A stretch of 64,000 nucleotides of DNA from Fallopia convolvulus (GCA_964016875.1 OZ024722.1:13460576-13524575); one strand, 5' to 3'; positions 1-10,502 are shown, counted from the first letter of the stretch. The notes: generated by a model not told the origin, from the sequence alone. A program made the numbers and translations.

Positions 1-1761
1 TTGACCAAATGGAGAGCCAATGGCCTGTCTATGGAAGGAAGGGCAGTCCTGATAAAATCTAATTTGGCTACAAAACCTAACTACCTTATGCAAAGTTTCA
101 TTCTTCCAAACTCTGTTCATAAAGAATTGGATCAAATCCATAGGAACTTTCTTTGGAATAAGGAGATCCACCACAAACCTCTCATTGGGTGGGATAAGAT
201 CTGTAAACCTAAAAACTTTGGAGGTCTTGCAATTCGAAAAACGGAACATGTAAACAAAGCACTACAAATGAAACTCTTATGGAAACTGCTAGCAGAACCA
301 GAGAATATTTGGGTTAAATTGATGAATGAAAAATACCTTAAAGGTGCCTCTATTTTAACATATAAAAAACAGAACAATACCTCATGGCAATGGACGAAAC
401 TGATGAGCTTATGGGAAGAATTTAACAAAGGCCTTATCTGGCAAGTAGGAGATGGGAGAACCATAAAATTTTGGACAGACAAATGGCTCTTTCAGGAAAC
501 ACTAAACAAATTTGCGCTGAACGTTAACGCAATAAATGAATCAACTACAATTGATGAATTCATAACCAATGGAAAAACGTGGCGACAAGATATCCTCAAC
601 TGTTTATTACCGACTGAAATACTTAACCAAATCATGTTGATACCAATCCTTGATAATTGGATTAGAGACAGATTGTACTGGGGTCCGAGGAAAAATGGAT
701 GGTTTTCGACGGCTTCGGCTATTGAACTCATTACGGGAGTGAATAATCTAACACCCCACCCCAACAATTGGATATGGAAACTCAACACACAATCAAAAGT
801 TAAGAATTTTTTATGGAAAATAGCTTGTAATGGACTTCCAACCAAAGAAAGACTGCTACAGAAATGTATAGCTACCCCTCCAAGCTGCTTAATGTGCAAC
901 TGCACTCATGAAAATATTGGACATATACTTATAGAATGCCCACACACGAAAAAACTAGTACACAAAATTAACACAAAATTGGAAAGCTCTATCAGAAACT
1001 ATAATGCAACCAATAAATCAGCTAGCACAATACTAAATGACTTACATCAGAGTTTAGGGAGCACTGATTTCGTAGAACTGGCAGTTTGTTGGTGGTGCAT
1101 ATGGTACCAAAGGAATAAACTAGTGTTTCAACAATCTCCGAATGATATTATTCAGAATCTTGATCAGTATACGAAAAACCAAATTGAACAATGGGAAAAA
1201 ACAAAGAGGTGGGAAAAGGATGAAGAAAGAACACAACTTCGACCCCAAGGTGGACAGAAAAGGAAAAAACGATTAGAGAAATGGAAAAAGCCCCCTGAAA
1301 ATGTAACCAAACTGAACTTCGACGGGTCTAAACTTGATTCCAACCACGCCTCCTCGGGATATGTTCTAAGAGATCATGAGGCAAAAATAATCGCCCTAGG
1401 AGCTAGAAAACTCGGACCTATTTCAATCGTGAAGGCAAAAGCTCTTGTACTCAAAGAAGGAATAAGAGAAGCTAGGAGAAGAGGAATTACAAAACTAGAG
1501 ATTGAAGGAGATAACCTGATAGTTATTAATGCGATTAACAAAACAGGTCAATGCCCCTGGGAGATCGAAATATTAATTTCGGATATTATGGTATTCCTCC
1601 AACAATTTAACTTTGTATCAGTCCGACATGTGGGTAGGGACTATAATGTTGTGGCTGATAAAATCGCTAAGCTGGGCCACAGTATCCCTACCAACATTCT
1701 CTTGGATAACCCAGAACTCCATATTCTCGTCTGGAAGGACGCTCTAGGACGCCCTCCTTAG
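1..1761 (+). CDS. LINE ORF2 C-terminal part: RT thumb, zinc-binding domain, RNase H
   Basis: The frame is open from the window edge to TAG at 1759-1761 (586 codons); the first codon is TTG, so the protein starts upstream. The N-terminal part matches the region after the RT palm of plant LINEs. A zf-RVT domain follows, with C296-x2-C299, H308 and C313. A basic linker leads to a plant-type RNase H (about residues 436-560). Three of its four catalytic acids are visible: D441 (NFDGS), D504 (EGDN) and D553 (VADK). The position of the catalytic Glu is Lys480 (codon AAA, one G-to-A change from GAA), so RNase H is probably inactive although the frame is uninterrupted. This suggests a fairly young copy. 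Confidence 0.88.
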   Translation: MTKWRANGLSMEGRAVLIKSNLATKPNYLMQSFILPNSVHKELDQIHRNFLWNKEIHHKPLIGWDKICKPKNFGGLAIRKTEHVNKALQMKLLWKLLAEPENIWVKLMNEKYLKGASILTYKKQNNTSWQWTKLMSLWEEFNKGLIWQVGDGRTIKFWTDKWLFQETLNKFALNVNAINESTTIDEFITNGKTWRQDILNCLLPTEILNQIMLIPILDNWIRDRLYWGPRKNGWFSTASAIELITGVNNLTPHPNNWIWKLNTQSKVKNFLWKIACNGLPTKERLLQKCIATPPSCLMCNCTHENIGHILIECPHTKKLVHKINTKLESSIRNYNATNKSASTILNDLHQSLGSTDFVELAVCWWCIWYQRNKLVFQQSPNDIIQNLDQYTKNQIEQWEKTKRWEKDEERTQLRPQGGQKRKKRLEKWKKPPENVTKLNFDGSKLDSNHASSGYVLRDHEAKIIALGARKLGPISIVKAKALVLKEGIREARRRGITKLEIEGDNLIVINAINKTGQCPWEIEILISDIMVFLQQFNFVSVRHVGRDYNVVADKIAKLGHSIPTNILLDNPELHILVWKDALGRPP

Positions 1762-1797
1762 GAGTCTCCTAATTCTTACCTTATCAGAAAAAAAATG
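1..1797 (+). mobile_element. L1-type LINE, 3' part, cut by the window edge
   Basis: The block is the 3' half of a non-LTR retrotransposon. It holds the end of ORF2, a short 3' UTR and an A-rich tail at about 1789-1797. The 5' part (endonuclease and most of the reverse transcriptase) lies outside the window, so neither target-site duplication can be checked. The last bases before the tail (AATTCTTACCTTATCA) recur, reverse-complemented, in a tiny insertion at 8872-8930, so this family was active in this genome. Confidence 0.9.
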
Positions 1798-2618
1798 GTG
1801 TATTAGGAGATAAATCCGGTGATAAATATTTTAGAACTTCCAATAAATAAATGTAGAATTAATTTCTTAAATATACTCTTATCCTATGAACTTTAGAAAA
1901 TTCAAAAAACATACCACGGCTTGAAAGCAATTAACAAAAATTTGTTCATCAAGCCAAGTATATGATAGGGTAAATTGAAAATATCAGCACTCTATGTTGT
2001 TTTGGCTCCATTTGGCTCTCCTTGAAAGGCCAATTTTGATGTGCACAATGAGAGAGGAATTGAAACGTTAAAGAGGCAAAAGCAGAAAGAACACACTTCA
2101 AATTTTGTGTAAGATTTGGAGCCATGGAAGAATAGAGGGCATGCTGTTTGTTTGGGTATTGGGAGAGCTCTTGGGTGCAGTAGAGAGCCGGACAAACTCA
2201 AGGCCTAGGAAGATTGCAATAACAAGTAGGCCCTAATAGATAACTGGTGTGTGAATTACTGTATTTCACAAGGAGTGACCCGCAAAACACATCGGTATTT
2301 AAGGGTGCAAAATAGGGATAACCACTAACCCGTGTAATTTTCGAACCAGGCACATAATTTATACAGAATAAAACTAATTATACCCGTCGTGTCATACAAG
2401 ACTACATATATTTAATATTTAATTTATTTAATGAATAAGATTTTAATTTAATATAAAAAATAACTTATTTATTAGAAAAACTTTATATAAAATTTTACAA
2501 TTGTTATAATGTGAGACAAAGCCAAAGTCATTAAGGTGAGTCACACTTCAAGTCTTAGGCCAACGTGGAATACTAGGGCGGAATCCTAGTTGTCTTGCTC
2601 GAAAGCCTTTGATTATGA
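1798..2618. other. intergenic, no gene seen
   Basis: The stretch is AT-rich, especially 2400-2510, with only short random open frames. I see no recognisable coding domain, RNA gene or complete repeat. The sequence just before 2619 continues directly after the MITE at 3053, so 2510-2618 and 3061 onward were one piece before that insertion. Confidence 0.5.
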
Positions 2619-2626
2619 GGTTCAAC

Positions 2627-3052
2627 TAGGGATGTCCAACGAGGGTTGACCCGTAACCCGACCCGACCCACCCGTAATTTAATGGGTTACGAGTCAGGGT
2701 TTTTTAGTTTACAGGTTATGGGTCGGGATACGGGTTGACCCACAATATTAAAAAATAAAAAAAATTATGTTTATAGTAAGTGAAAGAAAAAAATAAAAGT
2801 TTACTGGTTAAATGGGTCAAAAGGGTCGAAAAGGATCAAATGAGTCAATTTTACGGGTCGAAAAGGGTCAAACGGGTCAAATTTGACCCATTTAACCCTT
2901 TTCAACCCATTTGACCCAATCAACGGGTCAACCCATAACCCGACCTGTAAACCCGTAACTCGTTTTACGAGTTGCGGGTCGGGTCACAGGTCGACTTTAT
3001 TTTTATAAAACGGGTTGCGGGTCGGTTCGGGTCGACCCGTTGGACAGCCCTA
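2627..3052. mobile_element. hAT-type MITE, 426 bp, 8-bp TSD
   Basis: The ends are inverted repeats: TAGGGATGTCCAACG at the left, and a right end whose reverse complement reads TAGGGCTGTCCAACG. They are flanked by identical 8-bp duplications GGTTCAAC (2619-2626 and 3053-3060), the length hAT transposases make. The inside has no open frame. It is full of short palindromic variants of GGGTCGGGTTACGGGT and GGGTCAAA, so the whole element could fold on itself. It is non-autonomous and must have used a hAT transposase from elsewhere. Confidence 0.9.
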
Positions 3053-3060
3053 GGTTCAAC

Positions 3061-4707
3061 AAAGTAATGTCGATCCTTGATAGCACGAATCTCAAGACTA
3101 GACTCGGTTGGCACGGTGTCTCAGGACTAGACTCTAGGGTTGGTCGAATCCTCATGACTAGGACTCGAAGTGACGAGTCTATTGATCCAAAGAGATGGCG
3201 TGATGTTCGAACACGAGAAAATATAAAGATAAAGGTTGGTGACGCTCAATCCAAGTAAGGAAGAGGAACTCGACTCTAACTTGAACTTGAAAAAATATTA
3301 TTGAACATAAACCAAAAACGATTACAAGGGGTGTCCTTTTATAGAGGACTAGTTATACTCTAACTAGGAAACATAATAGATAGAAACTTAAGCTAGAAGA
3401 TAGAAAGCATCTAAAAATCCTATAAACCAATAGGTCAAGTCAAGTGGATAGCATTGACTCATCACCGAAAGATATATTAAAAAGCATTAAAAGATAGGAT
3501 AGTAACAACTTTATCCAATTCCAACAAACTCCCTAAAATCTAGGAAACAAGATAGATTCGGACAAGGGGTCAACGGGTGCGTCGAGTGCCTTGGGCGGCA
3601 AGACAAGGCGTGCCGATGTTCGGTGGGAGTTGGCGCAAGCATCCCTACGCGCGCGTCATGGCGCGGAGGCTTCGGACCCAAGCAACGCCGGGTAGCTTGC
3701 GTGCAAGGATTCGGATGGAGGTCGGCGTCGCGGTCTTGGAGTGTGGTGCAAGGAACCTCGCGTGGCTGGGGCGCGCCGTTGGGAGCAATTAATGGGCGCA
3801 CCTATAAGTTGGAGCGGTGTATCGACGGGCAAGATGGTGGCAAGGATGTAGGCTTTGGTGAGGGTGTCCGAGGGATCTTGGCTAGTGATGCTCCAAGCCA
3901 CTATTGATTGTGTAGCCTTGGTTATTGATTTGGCTCGGGCTTGTATCAAGGGTCCATTAGATCAGACACTCATGGGTTGTTCGTCGTCTTGGCTTGACAT
4001 GGTTCGAAGCGTGGTTACATCAGTAAAGTGTATTACAAAATTGGTAAAAATTCAACTAAAGCTTTCAAGTAATTAAAATAGGAACGATTATATAACCAAT
4101 ATATACACATAGGAACGATTCTGCCAAACCCAAAGCTTTCAAGTTTTCTATCACCACCAAAATCACGATTTCTCTCAAAATCATAAATTCCAAACCCCCC
4201 TTAATTTCATATTATTCTCTTAATCTTTCTCTTTAGTTCGAGCTTAAAGTCAACAATGGAGATTTCCAACATCAAAATCCCACTTTTAGATGATTAAAAA
4301 ACCTTAGAATGTCATATAAAGTAATTAAAATTGAAAGGGGAAAACAAGTACCAATTTCTTTCATGATCTAGAGAGATTATGGAAAAAATCATGGAATATT
4401 AAGAGGGCGTGAACGAAGACGACGAAGATTGAATCGTAATGGATAGTCGCACGAGCAACACGTCGATCAGGAGAGCATGAAGAACAAAAATTTCACTAAA
4501 AAAAGAGGCTAAATAAATAATTTATTAAAAGAGCCGAAATGACCAAATTATCCCGTTTTAATGAAATACGGGGTAAAATAGAATATTAGTATTTGGATCT
4601 CCTTAATCTAAGGGTTCTAATAACTCCTTATTTTATAAGATAAGAAGATGTTTTATACTCATTCAAACTCACTATTTTATTCCTATAGTACAATTGTAGA
4701 ATATCTT
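3061..4707. other. unclassified repeat-like stretch with a GC-rich patch
   Basis: There is no convincing gene. Sequence from about 3290 to 3480 looks like LTR-type DNA. 3570-3960 is clearly more GC-rich than its surroundings and gives several overlapping open frames on both strands, none with a recognisable domain; that pattern is expected from base composition. 4080-4700 is AT-rich. It may be a decayed LTR, but I could not find matching ends. Confidence 0.35.
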
Positions 4708-4913
4708 TTTTTTTTGGTCATTGCCACCCCAGTTCAGCGGAGAGTTTTGCTCCATCAAACGCCTACGTCTGGAGTTTGAGTCTCGCGAAGGCCCCTTTAT
4801 TTTGGGTGGGATCTGCTCTCCCAACAAGTTCATTTTTCCTCCACTGAGAATCGAACACTCGACCTCAACGAAGGGAAGCGTAGCCCCTCCTACTACGCTC
4901 CATGCTTGTTGGT
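4708..4913 (-). mobile_element. tRNA-derived SINE, 206 bp, 19-bp TSD
   Basis: The element lies on the minus strand. A poly-T run at 4708-4716 is its A-tail and its head is at 4913. Read on the minus strand, it has a pol III A-box-like stretch near 4889-4902 (GGAGCGTAGTAGG) and a B box near 4847-4857 (GTTCGATTC), as in tRNA genes. It ends GACC plus the A-tail. Perfect 19-bp duplications (4689-4707 and 4914-4932) flank it, so the insertion is recent and its borders are certain. It encodes no protein and depends on LINE enzymes. Confidence 0.93.
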
Positions 4914-4932
4914 TACAATTGTAGAATATCTT

Positions 4933-5447
4933 AGGAAAATATATTCTACTACAATTATTGAAGTCACAATTATCAAAATAAAATACTACTACTACCTTGC
5001 ATAAATTTTTCCGTATTTTCTGGGCTAAACTGATATTTTGTTCTCAAGAATTTATTTATTTATACTCTGCCTGCAAAATGCAAGTGGGGGGAATGAGGTA
5101 GCCTGAAAACCGAGGGAAGCATAGCAGGCCAGCAGGCAGCAGCCCCTAGATCTCCCCCATTCCGCAGGCGGCCAGGCGCTAGCTATTCATTCACGCCCAC
5201 GTTTCCGCTTTCCTCTTAAATCCATCAATTTCCCAATAACAACAACTCGAAAAGAAAAGAAAACAAAACAAAATATCCCCAATTTAAAAATTGTGTGTGT
5301 GTTTTTTTTTTTTAATTTCCTAAAATCCACAAGTCCACCTGTCCTTATCCCTTAAATACCACACCACTCACTCAGCACTTCCCAATTGATTGCTTTTTAC
5401 TCCGATTAGCAGATTGTTTATGACCTTCCTCTCCATTTTCCTCACTA
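4933..5447 (+). other. upstream region of the carrier gene
   Basis: This gene-free stretch lies between the SINE and the carrier promoter. It contains a GC-richer patch at 5080-5200, an A-rich run at 5240-5290 and a T run at 5302-5315. I see no coding domain. It probably holds the proximal promoter of the gene at 5589. Confidence 0.45.
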
Positions 5448-5455
5448 CTATATAC
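5448..5455 (+). promoter_or_regulatory. candidate TATA box of the carrier gene
   Basis: CTATATAC lies about 135 bp before the start codon, in a pyrimidine-rich setting (CCTTCCTCTCC...). A transcription start about 30 bp downstream would give a 5' UTR near 105 bases. This is a motif match only. Confidence 0.4.
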
Positions 5456-5588
5456 AGTAGTACTACACAACAAACAATTTTACACAACCCATAGAATTTC
5501 TGTTTACTTATAATATTGTAACGCTTCTAATTCTCAAGACCCAACAATTTGCAGCTCAGTTTTCGAAATTGAGATTCCGAATCGAAAG

Positions 5589-6536
5589 ATGAGTTTAATG
5601 GCAAGAGAGCACAACAGCCCAAGAGACTTCAAATTGCCAGCGGAAGTAGACTGGCACACGCTCGACAAATCCCGATTCTTCGTCCTCGGCGCCGCCCTCT
5701 TCTCCGCCGTCTCGGGCGCCCTATACCCCGCCGTCGTCCTCAAGACTCGCCAGCAGGTCTCCGTCGCCACCACGCGCTGCTCTGACCTCGCCTTCTTAAT
5801 GCTCCGCCACGAAGGCCTCAAGTCCTTCTACCGGGGCTTCGGCACCTCCCTCTTGGGCACCGTCCCGGCGCGCGCCCTCTACATGACCGCCTTGGAAGTC
5901 ACCAAGACCAGCGTCGCCGGCGCCGGAGCCCGACTCGGCCTCTCTGACGCCGCGACCGCGGCCGTTGCCAGCGCGGCCGCGGGGCTCAGCGCATCCATCG
6001 CCGCCCAGCTGGTGTGGACGCCGGTCGACGTCGTCAGCCAGCGGCTGATGGTCGCCGGCGCGCCCCTCACCGGCGCCGATTGCCTCAAGAAGATCGTCTG
6101 CCGGGACGGGGTTAGGGGGCTCTATAGAGGATTTGGGGTGTCGATTATGACCTACGCGCCGTCGAGCGCGTTGTGGTGGGGGAGTTACTCGCTGGCGCAC
6201 GGGGTGATCCGCGGGCTGGGGGCTGAGAGGGGGGAGGGCGCGGTGGCGGAGCTGGGGGTACAGGGGGCGAGCGCGGCGGTGGCGAGTGGGATGTCGGCGC
6301 TGGTGACGACGCCGCTGGACACGGTGAAGACGAGGATGCAGGTGGCGGAGGGGGAGAGGAGGACGGTGGCGCAGACGGTGGTCGGGTTGGTGCGGGAAGG
6401 GGGGATTCGGGCTTGCTATAGAGGGCTGGGGCCCAGATGGGCTTCCATGTCCTTGTCCTCTGCTACAATGGTCACTACCTACGAGTTATTGAAGAAGTTG
6501 TCTACAAAGCATCATCAAGAAAGCTATAGATTATAG
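5589..6536 (+). CDS. mitochondrial carrier family protein, SLC25A44-like
   Basis: A single exon of 315 codons encodes a mitochondrial inner-membrane transporter with the three-fold SLC25 repeat. Each repeat begins with a signature: P47-AVVLK, P145-VDVVSQR and P242-LDTVKTR; the first lacks the acidic residue usual after Pro. Each is followed by the helix-linking pattern EG/DG...YRG (residues 75-83, 173-181 and near the C-terminus). The N-terminus (WHTLDKSRFFVLGAALFS) and overall similarity point to the plant group related to animal SLC25A44, the branched-chain amino acid carrier; the plant substrate is an inference. The start ATG at 5589 gives the usual family length. Coding GC is very high, most third positions being G or C, against AT-rich flanks. 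No stop or frameshift is seen, so it is probably a working gene. Confidence 0.92.
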   Translation: MSLMAREHNSPRDFKLPAEVDWHTLDKSRFFVLGAALFSAVSGALYPAVVLKTRQQVSVATTRCSDLAFLMLRHEGLKSFYRGFGTSLLGTVPARALYMTALEVTKTSVAGAGARLGLSDAATAAVASAAAGLSASIAAQLVWTPVDVVSQRLMVAGAPLTGADCLKKIVCRDGVRGLYRGFGVSIMTYAPSSALWWGSYSLAHGVIRGLGAERGEGAVAELGVQGASAAVASGMSALVTTPLDTVKTRMQVAEGERRTVAQTVVGLVREGGIRACYRGLGPRWASMSLSSATMVTTYELLKKLSTKHHQESYRL

Positions 6537-6850
6537 ATAGTTGCTACTGATCAGTGATGATTTACTACTATTAGGATTGGTTGAGAAGAAGAGCTTCTTT
6601 GATTTGATATTAATTTGTAAATACTTTGTTTTTCTTATCAATATTGAAGCTTAACCCTACATTATTTCGTAATTTGGGCTTTATATCACATAGAACATGT
6701 ATAGGCTAATTTGTGGCTTTAATGCTTTATACTGTACTGTTTTTTGGTTTTTGGTTATCAATATTGAAGTTAACGGGAGATGATGGGGTTTTGATGGCAA
6801 TTTTGTTTTCTACTCACTCAGCCTCATCCTTTGTATCACAGCAACATAAT
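6537..6850 (+). other. 3' flank of the carrier gene
   Basis: AT- and T-rich sequence after the TAG stop, with several weak AATAAA-like stretches around 6605-6650. It probably holds the 3' UTR and polyadenylation site. No other feature is seen. Confidence 0.4.
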
Positions 6851-6859
6851 AGGAGAGAT

Positions 6860-8215
6860 TGTGACTTTCCGTGAATATGATAGTTAGATGTAACTCCAAA
6901 AGTTAAATTTTTCTTGTAGAAAATTTTTGCAAAAGGACTTCCGAAAGACATGTGTCTGTAACTGCGGAATGTCCGTTATGTCAAAACCAACGGAAAACAA
7001 CAAAACATTTGTTGATAGAGTACGTGTCTTGTTACATTGACAACATTAACTAAAGTCGACTCGAATATTGTTAACATAATTTTGCAACTTGGGCCAAATA
7101 ATGACTCCATAATGACAATTATACATCGACTAAAAGCACAATTGAATGAGTCGCTATTCACGAAGCTAATTATTGCTTGGTGGAATGTATGGTACTACAA
7201 AAATAGAACTACTTTCAATCAACCAATAGAACGAACCGCAAGAAATATAGACAAATTTATAAAATCACATATAAATCTATCTATATACTAAAGAAGAAGC
7301 CTTTTGGCCACATGTCAACCTATTATTCATTTCGCTTATGTGTCATTTTTTGATATTTTTGAATTATTATTTTTATCAATAATTTGGGTCCCGCTATATT
7401 TTAACTAATTTTTTTTATATTTATTGAAATAACAAATACTTAACATTCCTAATATGTAGGCATTTCAAACATTAAAATATTTTTTAAATTAGGTAAATTT
7501 TAAAAACAGTTTATTTATGCAAGATATTTTTAAACAAAACCCGTACATGGTACGGGAATTCAACTAGTTTGTGGACTAAAGCGCAAACGATAGATAATAG
7601 ACACGAAAATTCTTCAACTGAAGGCAGAGCAATAAAAAAGAAAACTGGAAAAAAGAAGAAATGGACTAAACCAGCCTAGGGTTTTGCAAAAATTAATTTT
7701 GACGGATAAAAAAAGAGTAATGGGATGGCAACATCGGGATATATTATTAGAGACCATTGCGGAAGAGTGATCACAATGAATGCTACGACAAATGAACACT
7801 GAAATGTCATTCAGGCTGAGGCCAAAGGAATGTATGACGATGTTTGTGAAGCTAGAATATTTCGAAAATTGAAATTGAAGGAGACACCCTTATTGTCATA
7901 AACGCTTTAAAAGGAAGTAGATCTTGCCCTTGGCAAATTGAAATGCTGATTGCCGATACGTTGGTTATTTTGCAGTCCTTTGAGGTGGTCCGTTTCCTTC
8001 ATACACCACATGACTGTAATAAAGTGGCAGATTTAATGGCTAACCTAAGACATTTGGTTAGTGTCAATCAGATTCAGACTCATTTAAGGCTTCATATCCT
8101 CATCCGTAAGGATGTGTTAGTTTGAGTTGTATCGACCTAATTCTTTCCTACTTAAAAAACAAAAAGAGAGAGGCTGAGAGGGGCATAAATTAAACTCTTT
8201 GTTCCAAAAAAAAGA
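6860..8215 (+). pseudogene. decayed LINE ORF2 3' fragment, split by a Helitron
   Basis: Translated pieces follow the LINE at 1-1761 in order. First comes a zf-RVT part near 6890-7020 (KVKFFL, then a stop where Trp is expected, then C-x2-C and KHLLIEY). A WWNVWYYKNR segment follows near 7180. After the Helitron there is the basic linker, then a decayed RNase H around 7690-8100. Many Trp codons have become stops (TGG to TGA or TAG). The piece ends in an A-run near 8206-8213. It is a 5'-truncated or eroded copy, much older than the first LINE. Confidence 0.85.
7276..7567 (+). mobile_element. non-autonomous Helitron, 292 bp
   Basis: The 5' end begins TCTATCTATATACTAAAG. The 3' end has a perfect 7-bp-stem hairpin (CCCGTACATGGTACGGG, 7540-7556), then 8-11 bases and CTAG. 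It sits between A (7275) and T (7568), as Helitrons do. Removing exactly these 292 bases rejoins the LINE reading frame as ...H-I-N-L-W-T-K-A, which fixes both borders. There is no coding capacity. Confidence 0.92.
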
Positions 8216-8235
8216 TTAGTATTTATCATGTTTTA

Positions 8236-9727
8236 GGGCCCGTTTGGTTGTGAGAGGGGAAACGTAAACGTAAACGTAATGAAAAAGGAAGGGAAAGGAA
8301 ACCCATTCCATTACCATCCAAGTTTTGTTTGCCATGAAAATAATGAATTGAATGATTACCTTTCCTATTCTAATTAGGTGTTTGGTTGGGTTGAATTCAA
8401 ATTTTTTTAAGAATCAAGCAAGATATCATAAAAATGATTAAAAATTCAAGGAAATCAACCAAATCCAAAATATAAAACTAAACAAATGAGATTCAAGTCT
8501 CCATTCACATCATTACACTACCATAAGAGATTCAACCAAGTCCAAAAACTAAACAAATGAGATTCAAGTTAGCAAGTCTTAGCAAATGAGATTCAACCAA
8601 GTCTTAGCAAATGAGATTCAACCAAGTTTGCCATCTTTATCACTTCCTCCTTAGCAAGACACACCATCTTAAAAACATCAACAAACTCATTGTTTACATT
8701 TGCTGCATACACTAGCTAAATTTTGAATGACATAGTTTTACTTATGCTACTACAGGGGACATTGCACATTCACCATTGCAAATCAATAAGAAGACATAAA
8801 ATACAAATGGAAGACAAAATAAAGGGTGATATTGACTACTGGACAATATGTACAATTAGAAGACATCATTTTTTTTTGATAAGGTAAGAATTCGGAATGT
8901 CAAACATACTTGACAATCCGAGAGGCCGTAAGAAGACATCATTTGTACAAATTAGTAGCATGGCTAGATTAACAAACGAGATCCAAATAGTTATATAATT
9001 GTTTTTAGTTAAATGGTCATTGCACATTCAGCATATTCTAGGATCCAACTCATTCCTACCCAAACCCAGGAATTCAGCATATTCTAGGGAGATAAGTAAG
9101 TCTCAAAATGGTCATTGCACATTCAGCATATTGGTCTAATGTCTTATCAATCCCTCATATTTACTAATGATTGAAATGCAAAAAAGTTATACCTTGGAAG
9201 TTGGAACCGAAAGATCAGTTATGAAAAACAATCTGGTTTAGGAACAACACAAATAGAAAATCCAGACTTCTCGAGAGACTGAAATAAATCGAACAAAGGA
9301 AATTCACTTCAGACTTTTCGATTGAAATGAATCGAACAAAGGAAAGAGACAAAAAATCATCAGAAATACTAGAGGAATAAATCGAACCGTACCTCTCGAG
9401 AACTTGCAAACGAGATCCAGATCGGAAGAGCAACCGATCGGGGAGAGAGAGGCGATCGGGGGAGAGAGACGATCGGGGGAGAGAGATGCGGAAGTCGGAA
9501 GAGCAGAGCATGCCTCTAGGCTTCGAGCCTCAATCCATATCGGGGAGAGATTGGCCGCGAGAAAGGGTTTGTTTCCTCTACTTTTTCAGATGGAAACAAA
9601 AGGCTCCTTGTTTACGTTTCTCCGATTAATGAAATAATGAATAAAATCACAACCAAATGGGCCTAAACAGAAACGGATAATTCAATCCTTTTTAAAAAAA
9701 CCCATTTTATGAGAACCAAACGGGCCC
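8236..9727. mobile_element. PIF/Harbinger-like non-autonomous element, 1492 bp
   Basis: Terminal inverted repeats GGGCCCGTTTGGTT and AACCAAACGGGCCC are flanked by the 3-bp duplication TTA (8233-8235 and 9728-9730), as for PIF/Harbinger and Tourist elements. No transposase frame is visible. A second, weaker pair of similar ends lies just inside (about 8379 and 9660). Near 9440-9490 there is a short purine-rich repeat based on GATCGGGGGAGAGA. A tiny LINE tail interrupts the element at 8872-8930. Confidence 0.85.
8872..8930 (-). mobile_element. 59-bp LINE 3'-end insertion with 14-bp TSD
   Basis: The insertion starts with a T-run and, on the minus strand, ends AATTCTTACCTTATCA plus A's, matching the 3' end of the LINE at 1750-1797. 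Identical duplications AGAAGACATCATTT flank it (8858-8871 and 8931-8944). It is an extremely 5'-truncated product of target-primed reverse transcription inside the Harbinger-like element. Confidence 0.88.
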
Positions 9728-9824
9728 TTAATGGATTTCCATTGCTTTGGATGAGGTAAATAGGCCGGCGTCCGAACCTGAAGGTTTGAAAATCTAAATC
9801 GGATTTAACTGAATTGAAGTTTCT

Positions 9825-9836
9825 CTTTTTTGGTAG
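9825..9836 (-). mobile_element. 12-bp poly-A micro-insertion with 18-bp TSD
   Basis: The sequence AACTGAATTGAAGTTTCT occurs twice (9807-9824 and 9837-9854), separated only by CTTTTTTGGTAG, which reads CTACCAAAAAAG on the minus strand. The perfect 18-bp repeat and A-run fit a retroposon truncated almost to its tail. A simple 30-bp tandem duplication is an alternative. Confidence 0.6.
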
Positions 9837-9854
9837 AACTGAATTGAAGTTTCT

Positions 9855-10502
9855 TACAAAAGTTAGAACATCTATTTCGATCTCGTTTTCCTAACGAAGT
9901 CATAATCAGTAGAAACTGAAAATGTACAGAATACGAACAAGTCCAAAAATATAAATGCAATCGAACATCGGACCCATACAGAGATTTGGAGTAGGTTGAA
10001 TTAAGTGGCAAAGACGAGGCTACCAAGGCAATAAAATCTGGTGGAGGTGTGTTTATGTTTATAGCCCCGACTGAACAGAAAGGGTCAACATAAAATCGTT
10101 GGCCCTTTGGAGCTGCTAATCTGGCTACTCTTAACTCCAATGTGTTCGGCTCCAAACTTGATTATTGTACTTTTTCTTTCTTTAATGAATGAACCTCCTC
10201 GTCAACAACTTGCCAATATTTTTATTTTCTTTTAAATGCTTTGATCGAGATCATGACTTCCTCCTCCAGCCTCTTGCATTACAATCTGGAATAAATACAG
10301 GATCTTAGGTAGTAAGTGTGAGAAAGACATAATTAAAACTAATAAAATTACGATTCTATCACGATCATACAAATGTAAGATTATTAGTGTACTATCAATG
10401 ATTAAGAAATACATACGAGTATATACTGTGGTCGTAATCACTATCTCTAAGTCCTCATATATTTTTATTTATGATTATGATATGATATCCAATTTGGGTT
10501 GA
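9855..10502. other. intergenic, no supported gene
   Basis: There is a 116-codon open frame on the minus strand (10155 to 9805) beginning MEPNTLELRV. I recognise no family, and its tail enters the micro-insertion repeat. 10240-10500 is AT-rich. Nothing else is supported. Confidence 0.35.

Noticed and set aside
3511..3949. Several overlapping frames on both strands in a GC-rich patch
   Set aside because: Overlap on both strands and the lack of any domain fit base composition; they have poor codon character.
2511..4027. A complete LTR from TGTGAGAC to TTACATCA
   Set aside because: TG and CA ends exist, but flanking 5-mers (TATAA and GTAAA) do not match, and no second copy is in the window.
5796..6200. 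Minus-strand frames across the carrier gene
   Set aside because: They are shadows of the GC-rich carrier coding sequence, which has clear SLC25 signatures on the plus strand.
8379..9662. A second Harbinger-like element nested just inside the first
   Set aside because: The inner ends (GGTGTTTGGTTGGG and its partner) match loosely, and the flanks are TTA and TAA, not a direct duplication.
9805..10155. 116-codon minus-strand frame starting MEPNTLELRV as a host exon
   Set aside because: No recognisable family, no clear splice partners, and its tail runs through a duplicated 18-bp repeat, so it is probably chance.
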